Source: Anabaena minutissima FACHB-250
GTDB lineage: Bacteria; Cyanobacteriota; Cyanobacteriia; Cyanobacteriales; Nostocaceae
NCBI RefSeq assembly: GCF_014697125.1
Contig: NZ_JACJRG010000009.1
Coordinates: 62,001 to 126,000, forward strand
Length of the DNA stretch: 64,000 bases
Reading direction: 5' to 3'
Below are positions 30,452 to 39,347 of the stretch, piece after piece. The number at the start of each line of letters is the position of its first letter. Within the stretch, counting starts at the first letter, position 1. The notes under the pieces were generated by a model. The model saw only the letters and a program-made list of their open reading frames with translations, searched no databases and was not told the origin of the DNA. The translations under genes were made by a program, and so were the position numbers.

Positions 30452-30856
30452 CTATAGAGTTTCGATAGGTAAAGGATTCCACACTTCCCCATACTTTTCT
30501 TTTAAACTTTGCCAAGCTTCCACTTGTCCTGGTTCATATTCTCCTGGTTTACCCCATTGTAAAAATGCACTCAAAGCAGGTTCTTGCTTTTCATCTAAAA
30601 AACGAATGGTGTAAGTTGTAAAATTACCTCTTTTTGCTGTACCCGTTTCAAACTTTACTTGGGTAATTTTGTCCATATTCAAATGAAATTCAAAGCCTTC
30701 AGTGTGCAGATTAGCATATTTACCTTTTGGTAATTCTGCATAAAATAGCTTTTCTATTTTTCCTCTTGCTTCTAACACAGCCGCACTGCTAGTAACAATT
30801 AACCGCAGTGTTCCCAATTTTTCACAAGCTTCTAAAAATTCTCTCAAAGTAGTCAT
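30452..30856 (-). CDS. ChuX/HutX-like heme-binding family protein
   Basis: 134 residues. The sequence (FLEACEKLGTLRLIVTSSAAVLEA, then FEFHLNMDKITQVKFE and FLQWGKPGEYEPG) resembles the small cyanobacterial proteins annotated as ChuX/HutX heme-utilisation carriers, from memory. These are cytosolic beta-sheet proteins thought to carry or hold heme. No heme transporter gene is nearby, so a specific role is not supported. It lies 64 bases downstream of phoH in the same direction. Confidence 0.6.
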   Translation of the reverse strand: MTTLREFLEACEKLGTLRLIVTSSAAVLEARGKIEKLFYAELPKGKYANLHTEGFEFHLNMDKITQVKFETGTAKRGNFTTYTIRFLDEKQEPALSAFLQWGKPGEYEPGQVEAWQSLKEKYGEVWNPLPIETL

Positions 30857-30920
30857 AAATGAATCTTTATCCTTGGTTTATTTGCAGTTTTACTAATGAC
30901 TAATAACCAATAAATATTGC

Positions 30921-31874
30921 CTATTTATCATGTTGTTCGTAAGCCGAGACAATACGCTGTACTAAAGGATGACGCACGACATCTTTTTGGGTAAATTCCG
31001 AAAAAGCGATACCTTCAACGTGCTTTAAAATTTGCAAAGCCACTGTTAAACCAGATTGTTGATTCATTGGTAAATCAGTTTGTGTGGTGTCGCCTGTAAT
31101 CACCATCCGCGAACGGAAACCCAAACGAGTTAAAACCATTTTCATTTGGGCTGGGGTGGTATTTTGGGCTTCATCTACAATCACAAAAGCATGGTTTAAA
31201 GTCCGTCCCCGCATATAAGCTAGTGGAGCAACTTCAATGATTCCCCGTTCTATCAAATTAGCTACTTTTTCTTGATCGATGAATTCATAGATAGCATCAT
31301 AAAGAGGACGGAGATAGGGGTTAATTTTCTGCTGCAAGTCTCCAGGTAAAAATCCCAGTCGTTCGCCAGCTTCTACCGCCGGACGGGTTAAGATGAGTTT
31401 TTCTACTTGGTTAGAGAGGAGTGCTTGCACTGCAATGACAACAGCCAAGTATGTCTTACCTGTTCCAGCCGGCCCCGTGCAGAAGGTGAGGTCATGCTTT
31501 CGTATATGTTCGATGTACTGGCGTTGTTTAAAGGTTTTGGCGCGAACTTCATCACCCCGACGAGTTTTTGCTAGGATATCTCGCTGTAATTCTTGCAATT
31601 CTCCTTGGCGGTGGGTCTCTAGGGCTTGGCGGGCTGTTAAAATATCGGCACTAGAAATATTATTGCCCTGAACCCAGATATTTTCTAGCGATCGCACTAA
31701 TTGAGCAGCCAGGTCTTTTTGTGTGTCTGTACCAGAAATATGTAGTTCTTGCCCACGCAATACAAAGTTAGCACCTGTGTGCCGGGATAAGATTTTCAGA
31801 TTTTCTTCTCTATCACCAGCTATGGCGATCGCACTCGGAATATTAGGCAGCTGAATGATTAAGGCATCTGCCAT
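30921..31874 (-). CDS. phoH: PhoH-like ATPase
   Basis: 317 residues. The P-loop is GPAGTGKTYLAVV near 135, and Walker B is FVIVDEAQN near 227, with arginine-rich GRTLNHA between. The N-terminal 80 residues look like a KH-type RNA-binding domain (HTGANFVLRGQELHISG). PhoH/YbeZ proteins are linked to RNA metabolism and ribosome maturation, fitting neighbours rpsP, a KH-domain gene and ffh. Start has no close Shine-Dalgarno but matches family length. Confidence 0.92.
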   Translation of the reverse strand: MADALIIQLPNIPSAIAIAGDREENLKILSRHTGANFVLRGQELHISGTDTQKDLAAQLVRSLENIWVQGNNISSADILTARQALETHRQGELQELQRDILAKTRRGDEVRAKTFKQRQYIEHIRKHDLTFCTGPAGTGKTYLAVVIAVQALLSNQVEKLILTRPAVEAGERLGFLPGDLQQKINPYLRPLYDAIYEFIDQEKVANLIERGIIEVAPLAYMRGRTLNHAFVIVDEAQNTTPAQMKMVLTRLGFRSRMVITGDTTQTDLPMNQQSGLTVALQILKHVEGIAFSEFTQKDVVRHPLVQRIVSAYEQHDK

Positions 31875-31971
31875 AGTTATTTTTTAATGGTGTGAGGGGC
31901 AATTTTTAACAACAATTAATTAATTTCCTGAGTTTTTTTATTCTCTCAAGATTATTTTTATCGTAAATTCA

Positions 31972-32060
31972 AGGGTTTAAGACCCCCTACATCTTATGTA
32001 GCACCAGTTTCAGTCGGGGTTTAAATCCCCATCTGTTCGCGTAGCGTGCCGTAGGCAAAA
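31972..32060. repeat. Palindromic intergenic remnant with dispersed repeat copy 3
   Basis: GGGTTTAAGACCCCC at 31973-31987 and GGGGTTTAAATCCCC at 32016-32030 bracket a 28-base spacer with a CTACAT/ATGTAG palindrome at 31987-32001. Directly after it stands the inverted copy of the dispersed repeat (32035-32059). It looks like the end of a decayed mobile element; no transposase is present. Confidence 0.4.
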
Positions 32061-32165
32061 TGTCTTTAATGCAAGAATTTTGAATTTTAACTGCTTCCCG
32101 GATTTTTTGGGAAGTTTCTGAGCGGAAGTAACTCCGACCGCTCAGGCTTCTGATTTATTTTTAAC

Positions 32166-32588
32166 TTAGCGGGTGCGGGGTTTCACAACAGGTCTTGATA
32201 AGTTCTGTTGTTCTCGTGTTCGAGGAGTAGGCGATCGCTCTTGCTGGTCTTCTTCAAAAGACATCCCTTCCCGTCCTGGAGTGGTGTTGCCGTAGATATC
32301 CAGGTAAACTGATTGTTCAGACAGTCCTGCCGCAGCCGCAATTACTGTCCGAATAGCCTGAATATTCCGTCCACCTCGGCCAAAGACTTTCCCTTTGTCG
32401 GTACTGTCAAAGGCGATGCGAATCCAAACCCGCTTGAGGGCTTGAGAAATTTCACAATCAACACTTAGAGACTCTGGAGATTCTAAAAATGGCTGCATCA
32501 AAAACTTTACTAGCCCAACGTAGTTAGGGCTAGCTGTCGCTGCTGTGGGATTATGATTCGGTTGTAACACTGACCTGTTCAAAGACAT
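32166..32588 (-). CDS. KH-domain RNA-binding protein (KhpA/YlqC-like)
   Basis: 140 residues. A single KH domain covers about 24-100, with the GxxG loop as [12 protein letters not shown]. The C-terminal 40 residues are charged and disordered ([18 protein letters not shown]). KhpA-type proteins bind RNA and in several bacteria affect cell size and small-RNA action. The ORF overlaps the 3' end of rpsP by 38 bases from the first ATG; a later start would remove the overlap but cut into the LVKFL helix. The rpsP-KH order is conserved in bacteria. Confidence 0.85.
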   Translation of the reverse strand: MSLNRSVLQPNHNPTAATASPNYVGLVKFLMQPFLESPESLSVDCEISQALKRVWIRIAFDSTDKGKVFGRGGRNIQAIRTVIAAAAGLSEQSVYLDIYGNTTPGREGMSFEEDQQERSPTPRTREQQNLSRPVVKPRTR

Positions 32589-32811
32589 TGGCTTTTTTTA
32601 AGATGCTACGGACGGTGTCAGTGGGTTGTGCGCCTTGTTGTAATCGCTTGATGATGCCGGGAACATTCAATCGGACTTCATCGGTTCTGGGGTTGTAGAA
32701 TCCCAGTTCTTCTAAAGGACGACCATCGCGGCGAGAGAGATTATTCATAGCGACAATGCGGTAGCTCGCTTCCCGCTTTTTACCGTATCGCTTCAAGCGC
32801 AATTTGATCAT
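32551..32811 (-). CDS. rpsP: 30S ribosomal protein S16
   Basis: 86 residues from the ATG at 32811 ([12 protein letters not shown]), the universal S16 start; the longer reading frame to 32856 adds 15 non-homologous residues. The core [27 protein letters not shown] is diagnostic. S16 is needed for assembly of the 30S 5' domain. The gene is between ffh and the KH gene. Confidence 0.97.
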   Translation of the reverse strand: MIKLRLKRYGKKREASYRIVAMNNLSRRDGRPLEELGFYNPRTDEVRLNVPGIIKRLQQGAQPTDTVRSILKKANVFEQVSVTTES

Positions 32812-33066
32812 GGTTGAAGAATTATTCTCCTGTTTGTGGATAATTTCAGGAAGCACCTATTTTGAATTCAGAACTTCCTAATACTGAAATGCTAATTTTA
32901 GCACTTGCCCAAGGTTTACCGCTATGAATCTAGAGAGAAAATTGGGGCATGGGGATATAAATTCAAAATTCAAAATAGCCTTCGGCAAGGCTTGCGCCTA
33001 CAAAATTCAAAATTAAATACAGCCACCCACATTCGGGCAGCGTCGCGCAGTGAATAACCTCTGCCT

Positions 33067-33107
33067 CCTGTAACCTTTAACCTGTAACCTATAACCTGCC
33101 TCCTGCC
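33067..33107. repeat. Heptamer tandem repeat at the end of ffh
   Basis: Six heptamers (CCTGTAA, CCTTTAA, CCTGTAA, CCTATAA, CCTGCCT, CCTGCCT). The array begins at the base next to the ffh stop codon. Confidence 0.7.
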
Positions 33108-34580
33108 TTACAAATTCCCAAACCCTTTTTTCTTCTTATCTTTGGGTTTTTTCTTCTTAGTGCCAGCACCACTATTGTAACCGCGCCAACCGGGGGCGGA
33201 GGGGCGATCGGTCATACCTCCACCACCACCAAACATTCCTGGCATTCCTGGCATTCCTGGCATTCCTGCCATTCCGGGGAAGCGACCTTGACCCATTTGT
33301 TGCATGAGCGATCGCATTTTTTGGAAATCGGCTACCAGTTTACTTACATCTGATTCTCTGTAGCCTGAACCACCGGCAATCCGCCGCCGTCTGCTGGGTG
33401 AACTTGCCAATAAATCAGGGTCGCGGCGTTCTTGGATGGTCATGGAGTTAATCATGGCTTCACAGCGTTTTAGCTGTGTTTCACCATGTTTGAGCTGATC
33501 ATCTGAAAGTTTACCCATCCCTGGAATCATCTTCATGATCCCACCCAGAGATCCCATGTTCTTTAACAGGCGCAATTGCTTGACAAAATCTGTAAAGTCA
33601 AATTTAGCTGACAGGATTTTCTCCTGCATTTGTTCAGCATCAGCCAAATCAATTTCTTCCTGGGCTTTTTCTACCAAGGTGAGAACATCGCCCATACCAA
33701 GAATCCGAGAGGCCATGCGGTCTGGGTAAAAAGGCTGTAGGGCTTCGACTTTTTCACCCACACCCACAAATTTAATTGGCGCACCGGAAATTTGCCGCAC
33801 TGACAAAGCCGCACCGCCACGGCTATCACCATCCATCTTGGTGAGGATTGCCCCAGTAATGCCGATTTGGTCATGGAAGGTGCGGGTTAGGTTAGCAGCT
33901 TCTTGACCCGTCATCGCATCCACTACTAACAGAGTTTCATGGGGTTGGACAGTAGCTTTGATCCGGGCTAATTCCGCCATCATGTCTTGGTCAATTTGCA
34001 GACGACCAGCCGTATCGATAATTACTGTGTTCACGCCTTCAGCCTTGGCGCGTTCAACACCTTGGCGGGCAATCTCTACGGGGTCTGCATCACTTCCCAG
34101 TTCAAAAACTGGTACGCCAATTTGTTTACCTAGGGTGATTAACTGGTCAATCGCGGCGGGACGATATACGTCTGTCGCTACTAACAAACAACTGCGTTCT
34201 AATTTTCTTAAATGTAGAGCTAACTTAGCAGTGGCTGTGGTTTTACCCGTACCTTGTAAACCAGCCATCAAAACTACAGTCGGCTGCTGTTCAACTTCTG
34301 CTAGGGGGACATTTTCTTCCCCCATCACCTGTACTAGTTCATCGTAAACAATTTTGATGAACTGCTGGTCAGGTCGCACACCGCTAATAACTTCAGCCCC
34401 CTGCGCCTTGGCTTCAACTTCGCTAATAAAATCTTTGACTACTTGGAGGTTGACATCTGCTTCCAACAGGGCGCGGCGCACTTCCCGCAAAGCATCTTGA
34501 ATATTAGATTCAGAAATTTTATCTTGTCCGCGCAGTTTCTTCCAGGCGGATTCTAAACGGTCAGCTAATGCGTCAAACAT
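33108..34580 (-). CDS. ffh: Signal recognition particle protein Ffh (SRP54)
   Basis: 490 residues. N-domain, then the GTPase with GLQGTGKTTATAKLA (G1), VIIDTAGRLQ (G3) and TKMDGDSRGG (G4), then the M domain with the GSGYRES RNA-binding segment. The C-terminus holds a run of MPG repeats (MPGMPGMPGMF) and a Lys-rich end, typical for cyanobacterial Ffh. It binds 4.5S RNA and signal sequences for delivery to FtsY. No SRP RNA was recognised in the window. Confidence 0.97.
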   Translation of the reverse strand: MFDALADRLESAWKKLRGQDKISESNIQDALREVRRALLEADVNLQVVKDFISEVEAKAQGAEVISGVRPDQQFIKIVYDELVQVMGEENVPLAEVEQQPTVVLMAGLQGTGKTTATAKLALHLRKLERSCLLVATDVYRPAAIDQLITLGKQIGVPVFELGSDADPVEIARQGVERAKAEGVNTVIIDTAGRLQIDQDMMAELARIKATVQPHETLLVVDAMTGQEAANLTRTFHDQIGITGAILTKMDGDSRGGAALSVRQISGAPIKFVGVGEKVEALQPFYPDRMASRILGMGDVLTLVEKAQEEIDLADAEQMQEKILSAKFDFTDFVKQLRLLKNMGSLGGIMKMIPGMGKLSDDQLKHGETQLKRCEAMINSMTIQERRDPDLLASSPSRRRRIAGGSGYRESDVSKLVADFQKMRSLMQQMGQGRFPGMAGMPGMPGMPGMFGGGGGMTDRPSAPGWRGYNSGAGTKKKKPKDKKKKGFGNL

Positions 34581-34777
34581 ATCTTAGTTACAGTTATTGA
34601 GCCAATGGGGATGTCCGAATCACTGATCAGTGCGATTCAGGAATTTTTAATTTTTAATGTGCTATTTACCAGCTTAGTAGTTTTTTCCCCGACTTGGAAT
34701 GGGGGATTGGGGACAAATCAAGTCAAAAGTCAAAAGTCAAAATTAAATAACTAGAGATTGGGGAATGGAGAGAATAA

Positions 34778-36163
34778 CTAATGACTATTGACCAAATCTT
34801 CTACAGCATTGGCTTGAGTTGGTAACTCAAGCGTTAAAACTTCGCTACTATCATCTGTAACTAAAACATCATCTTCAATGCGGATTCCTCGTACATCGGC
34901 GAATTGTGATAAACGTTCCCAATTAACGATATGCTGGTATTTTTCGCGATTTTTGGCATCATTTAAAATGGCTGGGACTTGATAAAATCCAGGTTCAATG
35001 GTGACTAACATACCTGGATAAAGGGGACGATTTAAACGTAGGTAGCCTAAGCCAAAGCGATCGCTCCTCTCTCTTCCTGCTTCATACCCGGCTAAATCCC
35101 CCAAATCTTCCATATCATGGACATCTAAACCCAGTAAATGCCCGATACCGTGGGGAAAAAACAGCGCATGGGCATCCATATCTACTAAATCTTGAGGATT
35201 ACCCTGTAAAATACCTAAATTCACCAAACCTTGGGCGATGACTGTGGCTGCTAAAAGATGAATCTCCCGATACTCTACACCAGGGCTAATTGTAGCGATG
35301 CAAGCATCATGAGCCGCCAACACAATATCATAAACGTCCCGTTGCGTAGGTGAAAATTTACCAGAAACAGGCCAAGTCCGGGTGATATCAGCAGCCCAAC
35401 CCATTGGAGTTTCCGCACCGACATCAGCTAAGAGTAAATCACCTGGTTGCAGAGGGTGGTGATATGCCTCGTTATGCAATACTTCGCCATGAACAGTAAC
35501 AATGCTGTTGTAGGAGGTAGTCATATTATGGGCAATGATTACCCCTTCCATTGCGGCACGGACTTCTGCTTCTAGTTTGGCTTTGGGTGTGGCGGACATC
35601 CCGGCTTTGTGTGCCTCAACACTCACAGCAGCAGCTTTGCGTAACTCAATTAATGCGCCTGCATCGTGGGTAAGACGTAAAGTAGCGATCGCCTTTGCCA
35701 ATTCTAGGTCTAATCCCTCAAGGTTAGAGGGTGAAGATATTTGTCTTTGCAGAATTTTTGACTGTACCAAGGTAGTCCGATAATTCTGCACGGGAATTGA
35801 TGCCGCATCTTTACCCCGATGCTTCAATTCCGACATCGTTCTGGCAACATCCGCACCAATTTGCGCGGCGATTTCCTCCCGTTTGGGCATCTCGCCATGC
35901 CAAAGTGCGCTACTAGGTTCGGGATTGTCCATGAACAGTTCTAGCTTCCCAGCCTCTAGACGAATCGCTGCATTGGGTAAAGGCAAACCAGCAAAATATA
36001 GGAAATGACTGCTAGCACGAAATGGAAAGACATTGGCAGGAAAGTTGCGTGGGTTGCTGTGACCTGACCAGAGAATTACAGGAAAATCAATCAAACTGGC
36101 TAGTCGTTGCCGTCGATGCATTAGAGTCTCAGCCAGAGAACTAGAACTGTTGTGGATTACCAT
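34778..36163 (-). CDS. Xaa-Pro aminopeptidase (aminopeptidase P, M24B)
   Basis: 461 residues with an N-terminal AMP_N domain (MHRRQRLASLI) and pita-bread metallopeptidase core. Metal ligands are visible: the two Asp in LLADVGAETPMGWAADITRTWP, His in HGIGHLLGLDVHD, Glu in TIEPGFY and in IRIEDDVLVT. It removes N-terminal residues before proline in the cytosol. Length and motifs are complete. A small lipoprotein gene ends 21 bases upstream in the same direction. Confidence 0.92.
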   Translation of the reverse strand: MVIHNSSSSLAETLMHRRQRLASLIDFPVILWSGHSNPRNFPANVFPFRASSHFLYFAGLPLPNAAIRLEAGKLELFMDNPEPSSALWHGEMPKREEIAAQIGADVARTMSELKHRGKDAASIPVQNYRTTLVQSKILQRQISSPSNLEGLDLELAKAIATLRLTHDAGALIELRKAAAVSVEAHKAGMSATPKAKLEAEVRAAMEGVIIAHNMTTSYNSIVTVHGEVLHNEAYHHPLQPGDLLLADVGAETPMGWAADITRTWPVSGKFSPTQRDVYDIVLAAHDACIATISPGVEYREIHLLAATVIAQGLVNLGILQGNPQDLVDMDAHALFFPHGIGHLLGLDVHDMEDLGDLAGYEAGRERSDRFGLGYLRLNRPLYPGMLVTIEPGFYQVPAILNDAKNREKYQHIVNWERLSQFADVRGIRIEDDVLVTDDSSEVLTLELPTQANAVEDLVNSH

Positions 36164-36184
36164 AAATCAAAACTCAAACAACCT

Positions 36185-36436
36185 CTAGTTTCTATCTTCT
36201 TGTTTTGTATTTTCTTCTTGCTCATCAGCCTCATCTTGCTCATCAGCCTCATCTTCCTCTTGATCTGTCTCGGTTGGTGATGGTTCAGACTCTATAGTTG
36301 GTCGTTCTATTTGAGGTGGAGATGCTTGTTGGTTAATATCGCAACTGACTAAACCGAATACAACTAACCCCATAAAAATAGTAGCAAAGATATTTTTGAA
36401 GATTTTTATTCCCCAGTTTTCTGCTTGATTGAACAT
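36185..36436 (-). CDS. Small acidic lipoprotein
   Basis: 83 residues. An N-terminal membrane segment (FATIFMGLVVFGLVSC) ends in a lipobox LVSC at about residues 29-32, predicting lipid attachment at Cys32 by Lgt/LspA. The remaining 50 residues are Pro/Glu/Asp-rich, with three near-identical copies of DEQDEADEQ encoded by a short DNA repeat at 36206-36260. No domain is recognised; a flexible periplasmic spacer is plausible. Confidence 0.65.
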   Translation of the reverse strand: MFNQAENWGIKIFKNIFATIFMGLVVFGLVSCDINQQASPPQIERPTIESEPSPTETDQEEDEADEQDEADEQEENTKQEDRN

Positions 36437-36780
36437 AGTTTAATCATTCCTAAATACTACAAATTGAACTTTTGCTTTACTTTTAAACGCAGAGGGGAGG
36501 CAGCGCGTTGCGTGTGTCCTCCGTTGTAGCGACTGCCATTGCGCGACGGTTCATGCAGAGGCATTTGTGTTGTATTTTGAAAAAGTTGGAATACTCTGCC
36601 TTTTTTACCTTGTTCGTCCTCAAATTCTCTAGATTCTTCTTCTAGTTTTCCCTAGGCGATCGCTTTAATGTATGTACTCAAACATAATTAAACACACTAT
36701 TTTCCTATCACCTATCACCTGTCCCCTGCCCCCTGTCACCTGCCACCTGTCCCCTGTCCCTTCTATTCACCTGACTACTT
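36437..36780. other. Intergenic region with heptamer array
   Basis: Between the lipoprotein and PhzF genes. It holds a GC-rich repeat fragment (about 36487-36563) resembling that at 1196-1262 and, at 36704-36759, eight tandem heptamers of the CCTGTCC family. The array ends 21 bases before the PhzF start codon; no Shine-Dalgarno is visible. Confidence 0.65.
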
Positions 36781-37578
36781 ATGAAACAAATCATTACGCA
36801 GGTTGATGCGTTTACCGATAAACCCTTTGCAGGTAATCCCGCCGCCGTCTGTGTTTTAGCTACTCCCCAATCTGACGAGTGGATGCAGAATGTAGCCCAG
36901 GAGATGAATTTATCTGAGACGGCTTTTTTACTGAAGCAGGATGATGGTTTTAATCTGCGCTGGTTTACACCTACAGTAGAAGTGCCGCTTTGTGGTCATG
37001 CAACCTTAGCTAGTAGTCATGTGCTGTGGTCTGAGGGTCATTTATCACCAGATGAAACCGCACGTTTCTACACTAAAAGCGGTTTACTCATTGCCAAACG
37101 AAAAGATGAGTGGATTGAGTTAGATTTCCCGGTGACTCACTCACAAGCAACTATTGCACCTCCAGAACTCAGTGAGGCTTTAGGAGTATCGTTAAAATCA
37201 GTTGTACAGAATTACTTGGGTTACTTGGTAGAAGTTGAATCTGAAGATTTAGTCCGGCAGATGCAGCCAAATTTCCAGCAAATGAAAACCTTGCCTCTGG
37301 CTAATGTGATTGTGACGAGTCAGGCCAACTCTGATTCTCAGTACGATTTCGTTTCTCGTTTCTTTGCACCAGGCTTAGGGATTAACGAAGATCCAGTAAC
37401 AGGTGCAGCCCATTGTTGCTTGGCTTCATTTTGGCGCGATCGCCTCAACAAAGATCAATTCTTAGCATATCAAGCATCAAGTCGCGGTGGAGTAGTAAAA
37501 GTGAGTTATGGGGGAGGCGACCGGGTTTTGCTATCAGGTCAAGCTATTACAGTCTTACGGGGAGAGTTAATTAGTTAA
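36781..37578 (+). CDS. PhzF-family isomerase
   Basis: 265 residues of the PhzF/diaminopimelate-epimerase-like fold. The catalytic Glu is in NLSETAFL (about residue 46), and both family loops are present: CGHATLAS and DPVTGAAHCCLASFW. Family members move protons in small cyclic or enol substrates; the phenazine enzyme gave the name, but no phenazine genes are nearby, so the substrate is open. Confidence 0.88.
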   Translation: MKQIITQVDAFTDKPFAGNPAAVCVLATPQSDEWMQNVAQEMNLSETAFLLKQDDGFNLRWFTPTVEVPLCGHATLASSHVLWSEGHLSPDETARFYTKSGLLIAKRKDEWIELDFPVTHSQATIAPPELSEALGVSLKSVVQNYLGYLVEVESEDLVRQMQPNFQQMKTLPLANVIVTSQANSDSQYDFVSRFFAPGLGINEDPVTGAAHCCLASFWRDRLNKDQFLAYQASSRGGVVKVSYGGGDRVLLSGQAITVLRGELIS

Positions 37579-37599
37579 TTAATGTAATGTGCAACTTAT

Positions 37600-37780
37600 T
37601 TCATAAACCCCTCTCCATAGAGCGAAGCTCTTCTCGTAGAGTACCTCTCCCCTGCAAGGAGGAGCCACTGCGTTGGGCGGGTTTCCCGACTTGTAGCAAG
37701 TGGCGTTAGAGGCTTTGATTCCTGCTCCCCTTCCCTTGTAGGGAAGGGGTTGGGGGTTAGGTTTGAGACAAAGTTGCACA
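37600..37780. repeat. Dispersed hairpin repeat (CCCCTTCCCTTG type)
   Basis: A palindrome CCCCTTCCC-TTGTA-GGGAAGGGG at 37727-37749 followed by TTGGGGGTTAGG is repeated at 60410-60432 in the hox cluster with the same trailing text. Around it are CTCTCC-based inverted words. It lies after the PhzF gene and may act as a terminator. Confidence 0.65.
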
Positions 37781-37881
37781 CGGCGTTAATTAGTCATAAG
37801 TCATTAGTTTTTCTCTTCTATTCCCCTATTTCTTCATGAAAAAGTCAAAATATTAAAGGCAACTCATGTTGATCAATAAAA

Positions 37882-38334
37882 ATGTCTGCTAAACAAACAG
37901 GTACTAAAAACCGCAGTCCGATGCAATATTCTGACTGGCCGATTGAACAGTTGCCGGGATTGAGTCAAGAAGAACAATCCCAACTACAAAACTGTGGAAT
38001 TAAAACTACAGTTGGGCTAGTAAAACAGGGCAAAACTCTACAAGATAAGGTAGCTCTGGCGAATAAATTACAGGTTAACCTTCAATATGTAAATAAATGG
38101 GTAGCTTTGGCTGATTTAGCCAGAATTCCTAGTGTAGGAACGCAGTATTGTGGTTTATTACTACACTCAGGTGTTGCTTCTGTGGCACAGTTAGCGCAGA
38201 CTCCAACTCACAGATTACATAAACAGATTTTACGCTTGCAGGTGGCAACCATGCAGCGACGGGATTTGTGTCCAGCAATTGAACAAGTCCAACAATGGAG
38301 TCAGCAAGCGAGAATGGTTGTGAGTGCTGAGTGA
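37882..38334 (+). CDS. DUF4332 (helix-hairpin-helix) protein
   Basis: 150 residues with two HhH-like units (LPGLSQEEQSQLQNCGIKTTVGLV and IPSVGTQYCGLLLHSGVASVAQLAQ), the DUF4332 pattern, likely nucleic-acid binding or a DNA-polymerase-like fold. Its last codons, encoding VVSAE, and stop are part of the heptamer array that begins at 38321, so the C-terminus has been set by repeat expansion. Function unknown. Confidence 0.75.
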   Translation: MSAKQTGTKNRSPMQYSDWPIEQLPGLSQEEQSQLQNCGIKTTVGLVKQGKTLQDKVALANKLQVNLQYVNKWVALADLARIPSVGTQYCGLLLHSGVASVAQLAQTPTHRLHKQILRLQVATMQRRDLCPAIEQVQQWSQQARMVVSAE

Positions 38335-38462
38335 TGAGTGCTGAGTGAGCTGAGTGATGAGTGCTGAGTGATGAGTGCTGAGTGCTGAGTGATGAGTGCT
38401 GAGTAATGAGTAATGAGTAATGAGTAATGAGTAATGAGTAATGAGTAATGAGTAATGAGTGG
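38321..38462. repeat. Large heptamer tandem array
   Basis: About 20 copies of a 7-base unit: first TGAGTGC and TGAGTGA mixed (one 9-base variant), then eight perfect TGAGTAA copies at 38400-38455, then TGAGTGG. The array starts inside the last codons of the DUF4332 gene. A solitary GTGCTGAGT copy is at 38601. Confidence 0.92.
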
Positions 38463-38642
38463 TGTTAAGCTTTATGTTTCAATCATCCCTGGATAGCAGT
38501 TAACTCCTATCCCTCACAACTTCCTCACATTTGTTAGCTAATGTTTCAAATGGAACTACTAAAGCGGAAGATACTGATTAAATTTACAGTTTTATGAAGT
38601 GTGCTGAGTAGGTCAATTGTTTACATCATAGAACTAAAAATT

Positions 38643-39119
38643 ATGAAAAACTCTGTAATGGTGATTGGTTATGGTAACGACTTAAGAAGTGATGACGGTA
38701 TTGGACAACGGATAGCAAATGAGATTGCTTCCTGGCATTTATCGTCTGTGGAATCCCTGGCAATTCACCAACTTACACCGGATTTATCTACTGCTTTAGC
38801 CAGAACTGATTTAGCAATATTTGTTGATGCTTGTTTACCTGTGAATGGTTGGGATGTCCAAGTGCGATCGCTCTCACCGGCTTGTGATATTGATAAAAGC
38901 GTTCATACGAGTGATCCGCGATCGCTGTTGGCTTTAACTCAAACCCTTTACGGTCATTGTCCGACTGCTTGGTTGGTAACAATACCGGGCATGAATTTTG
39001 AAATTGGCGATCGCCTCTCCCGCGTTGGCGAAATTGGTAAAGCAGTTGCTTTGGTGAAAATCATTCAAATCTTGGACAAGGTAAAAAATTATTGGGTTGA
39101 CGTTAGGATATCCGCTTAG
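38643..39119 (+). CDS. hoxW: Bidirectional hydrogenase maturation protease HoxW
   Basis: 158 residues from the ATG at 38643 (MKNSVMVIGYGND); a longer frame from GTG at 38601 begins in a repeat copy and is unlikely. HybD-type protease signs are GYGNDLRSDDGIG at the N-terminus and the second metal-contact region FVDACL, then HTSDPRSLLALT and TIPGMNFEIGDRLS. By family it cuts the C-terminal peptide off HoxH after nickel insertion. HoxH with an uncleaved tail is encoded at 58850-60301 in this window. Confidence 0.88.
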   Translation: MKNSVMVIGYGNDLRSDDGIGQRIANEIASWHLSSVESLAIHQLTPDLSTALARTDLAIFVDACLPVNGWDVQVRSLSPACDIDKSVHTSDPRSLLALTQTLYGHCPTAWLVTIPGMNFEIGDRLSRVGEIGKAVALVKIIQILDKVKNYWVDVRISA

Positions 39120-39347
39120 ACAACCCCATCTTTAAGAATGTGTATCTTTTTAATCTCTGTACTTTAAAAAAAATTTGAATTTTCGGTTTGAGAAACTAAG
39201 TATCAGTTAAAGTTGAGCCAAAAGAAACAAAGCAAAAGGCAAAAAGCAGAGGATATTTTACCAACTCAGCACGCTGCTCACGCCCCGCTCCGCTAAAGGA
39301 ACTCAGCACTTTTCATAAATTCCGGTTTAGCAATTTGATTCACCCCT

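Noticed and set aside
31972..32060. Intact IS200/IS605 element
   Set aside because: Only palindromic ends and a short repeat are visible; no tnpA, tnpB or direct repeats, so only a remnant can be claimed.
36704..36759. Possible CRISPR array
   Set aside because: Units are 7 bases with no spacers and no cas genes in the window; it is a heptamer tandem repeat. The same holds for 38321-38462 and 61124-61171.
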